Below, piece by piece: positions 62,675-64,000 of a DNA stretch of 64,000 bases (position 1 is its first letter; each line of letters opens with the position of its first letter). The DNA lies in the NCBI RefSeq assembly GCF_036250695.1, contig NZ_CP109427.1, positions 2,170,001 through 2,234,000 of the forward strand, in the 5' to 3' direction. The position numbers and the translations under genes were made by a program. The notes beneath the pieces were generated by a model that saw only the letters and a program-made list of their open reading frames with translations, did no database searches and was not told where the DNA came from. Source of the DNA: Streptomyces sp. NBC_01497. Lineage in GTDB: Bacteria; Actinomycetota; Actinomycetes; Streptomycetales; Streptomycetaceae.

Positions 62675-63170
62675 GTGGAGACACGTGGCCTCGAACCGGT
62701 GCCGGACGGCGAACGTACCGGACATGTCCGTGCTCTCCTTCCCATCTGGGCCGGCGCCACCATCACGGTGCTGCTCGTCACTGCCAGCGCGCGGCTCGTC
62801 GTCCCCGACAGGCCCGGCATCCGGCAGATCCTCACCGTCGCGGTCCGCGCGTCAGAGGTCTCGTCCGGCATCGTCGGCCTGATCCCCCTCGCGGGCAAGC
62901 GAGGCGGCGCCCCCGGTACGGCGCTGTCCCAAAACGTGTCCGGGCAGCGCGGCGACCCGCTGCCCGGATCGCTGATCCGGGTGGCGCGCCACGGCGGGGA
63001 GACGGCCAACGCCGTGACCGTCGCTCACCCGGTGCTCACGGTGCTGCGCCTGGTGGCAGGTGCGCACCGCGGAGTCGTACGCCACACCGTGGCCCTGACC
63101 GCGTTCGTCCGCGCGAGCGGTCTCGCGCTTCACCCGGCGGCCCCGGGCCCCCGGGCCCCCGGGGGCCGCG
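62675..63170 (+). pseudogene. Decayed 5' fragment of an NCS1-type permease gene
   Basis: The plus-strand frame has high third-position GC and a ribosome binding site (GGAAGG) before the GTG. Its product, ETRGLEPVPDGERTGHVRAL, then LVGLIPLAGKRGGAPGTALS-like (here IVGLIPLAGKRGGAPGTALS), SGQRGDPLPGSLIRVARHGG and ETANAVTVAHPVLTVLRLV, lines up with the first 150 residues of NCS1 cytosine/purine permeases. Many conserved positions are changed: membrane helices are broken, and the family Trp/Gly residues are replaced. The frame loses similarity near 63130 and would run 200 bases into smc antisense. The other two thirds of the gene are missing. It is a relic between ftsY and smc. Confidence 0.6.
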
Positions 63171-63201
63171 GCGGCGGACGGGTCGCGGCGGTCGCAGGGG
63201 G

Positions 63202-64000
63202 TCAGCGGAGCCGCTGGCTGATCACCTTCGACACGCCGTCGCCCTGCATGGACACGCCGTACAGTGCGTCCGCGACCTCCATCGTGCGCTTCTGGTGCGT
63301 GATCACGATCAGCTGTGAGCTCTCCTGGAGCTCCTGCATGATCCGGATCAGCCGCTGCAGGTTGGTGTCGTCGAGGGCCGCCTCCACCTCGTCCATCACG
63401 TAGAACGGGCTCGGGCGCGCCTTGAAGATCGACACCAGTAGCGCCACCGCCGTCAGCGACCGCTCCCCGCCGGACAGCAGCGACAGCCGCTTGACCTTCT
63501 TGCCCGGGGGCCGTGCCTCCACGTCGACGCCGGTGGTCAGCATGTTCTCCGGGTCCGTCAGCAGCAGCCTGCCCTCGCCGCCGGGGAAGAGCCGGGAGAA
63601 GACGCCCTCGAACTCGCGGGCCGTGTCCCGGTACGCCTCGGTGAACACCTGCTCGACGCGCTCGTCGACCTCCTTGACCACCTGGAGCAGGTCGAGCCTG
63701 GTCTTCTTCAGATCCTCCAGCTGCTCGGACAGGAAGTTGTGCCGCTCCTCCAGCGCCGCGAACTCCTCCAGCGCCAGCGGGTTGACCTTGCCGAGCTGCT
63801 GGTAGGCCCGCTCGGCCGCCCTCAGCCGCTTCTCCTGCTCACCGCGCACGAACGCCTTCGGGCTGTTGCGGGGGTGCCCTGGGTCCTGCGGCAGCGTCTC
63901 CCCCTCCGCGGGCGGCGACGGCGGTACGAGCTGGTCCGGGCCGTAGTCGGCGACCAGTCCGGCCGGCTCGACGCCCAGCTCCTCCAGCGCCTTGGTCTCC
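63202..64000 (-). CDS. smc: Chromosome segregation protein SMC, 3' part
   Basis: About 265 C-terminal residues of SMC are visible; the frame is open to the window edge, so the gene begins outside. The end of the coiled coil ([40 protein letters not shown]) leads into the C-terminal ATPase half. This has [20 protein letters not shown], the signature [20 protein letters not shown], Walker [21 protein letters not shown] and the switch His in [20 protein letters not shown]. With ScpA/ScpB it compacts and segregates chromosomes. The last 30 coding bases are directly next to the permease relic. Confidence 0.96.
   Translation of the reverse strand, partial: ETKALEELGVEPAGLVADYGPDQLVPPSPPAEGETLPQDPGHPRNSPKAFVRGEQEKRLRAAERAYQQLGKVNPLALEEFAALEERHNFLSEQLEDLKKTRLDLLQVVKEVDERVEQVFTEAYRDTAREFEGVFSRLFPGGEGRLLLTDPENMLTTGVDVEARPPGKKVKRLSLLSGGERSLTAVALLVSIFKARPSPFYVMDEVEAALDDTNLQRLIRIMQELQESSQLIVITHQKRTMEVADALYGVSMQGDGVSKVISQRLR

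Noticed and set aside
63143..63170. G/C-rich palindromic tract near the smc end as a terminator
   Set aside because: It is a low-complexity GGGCCCCC run in which many hairpins are possible; no clean stem can be defined, and it may be part of the decayed permease frame.

Overview
This is a high-GC actinobacterial chromosome segment, almost certainly Streptomyces. Evidence: third-position GC is very high, many genes start with GTG (one with TTG), and a conservon operon, the sporulation sigma factor whiG, the differentiation repressor nsdA, four tandem type I signal peptidases and an actinobacterial amtB-glnK-glnD cluster are all present. From memory, gene order resembles the core region of Streptomyces coelicolor from about SCO5577 (smc) to SCO5657, read from right to left. 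I could not check that against a database. I saw no tRNA, rRNA, CRISPR array, integrase or transposase.

Left part (1-21 kb): the end of a conservon (cvnA-cvnB-cvnC-cvnD); a DUF1275 membrane protein; a DHA2-type MFS exporter; an amine/GABA catabolic module (aldehyde dehydrogenase diverging from an Lrp-type regulator plus a class III aminotransferase); an ABC-type pair with a degenerate ATPase; a secreted LAxTG protein; a LOG-family protein; a GNAT acetyltransferase; and a thiamine uptake operon (thiB-thiP-thiQ) behind a TPP riboswitch.

Middle part (19.8-41 kb, mostly minus strand): housekeeping genes for translation, envelope and DNA. These are rlmN, cdsA, frr, pyrH, tsf, rpsB, an M23-like secreted protein, a TetR regulator, whiG, dprA, comM, a YraN nuclease-like protein, DUF2469, a NUDIX hydrolase, sipZ-sipY-sipX-sipW, rplS, trmD, rimM, a KH-domain protein and rpsP. 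A SprT-like zinc protein and a prolyl-tRNA synthetase follow.

Right part (42-64 kb): a methyltransferase, then an eight-gene operon on the plus strand (43526-51495) that matches, gene for gene, the uncharacterised yhfZ-YUT-php-yhfS-X-W set of Escherichia coli. It encodes a membrane transporter, a phosphotriesterase-like hydrolase, two PLP enzymes, a phosphopentomutase-like enzyme, a PRD protein and a winged-helix/ligand-binding regulator. A shared inverted-repeat element lies upstream of yhfZ and upstream of yhfY. This is the best candidate for an undescribed system here. It ends in a very strong terminator facing ffh. Then come a thioesterase, the nitrogen operon amtB-glnK-glnD with a likely GlnR box, nsdA, a Prim-Pol-like protein, ftsY, a decayed NCS1 permease fragment and the 3' end of smc, which is cut by the window edge.
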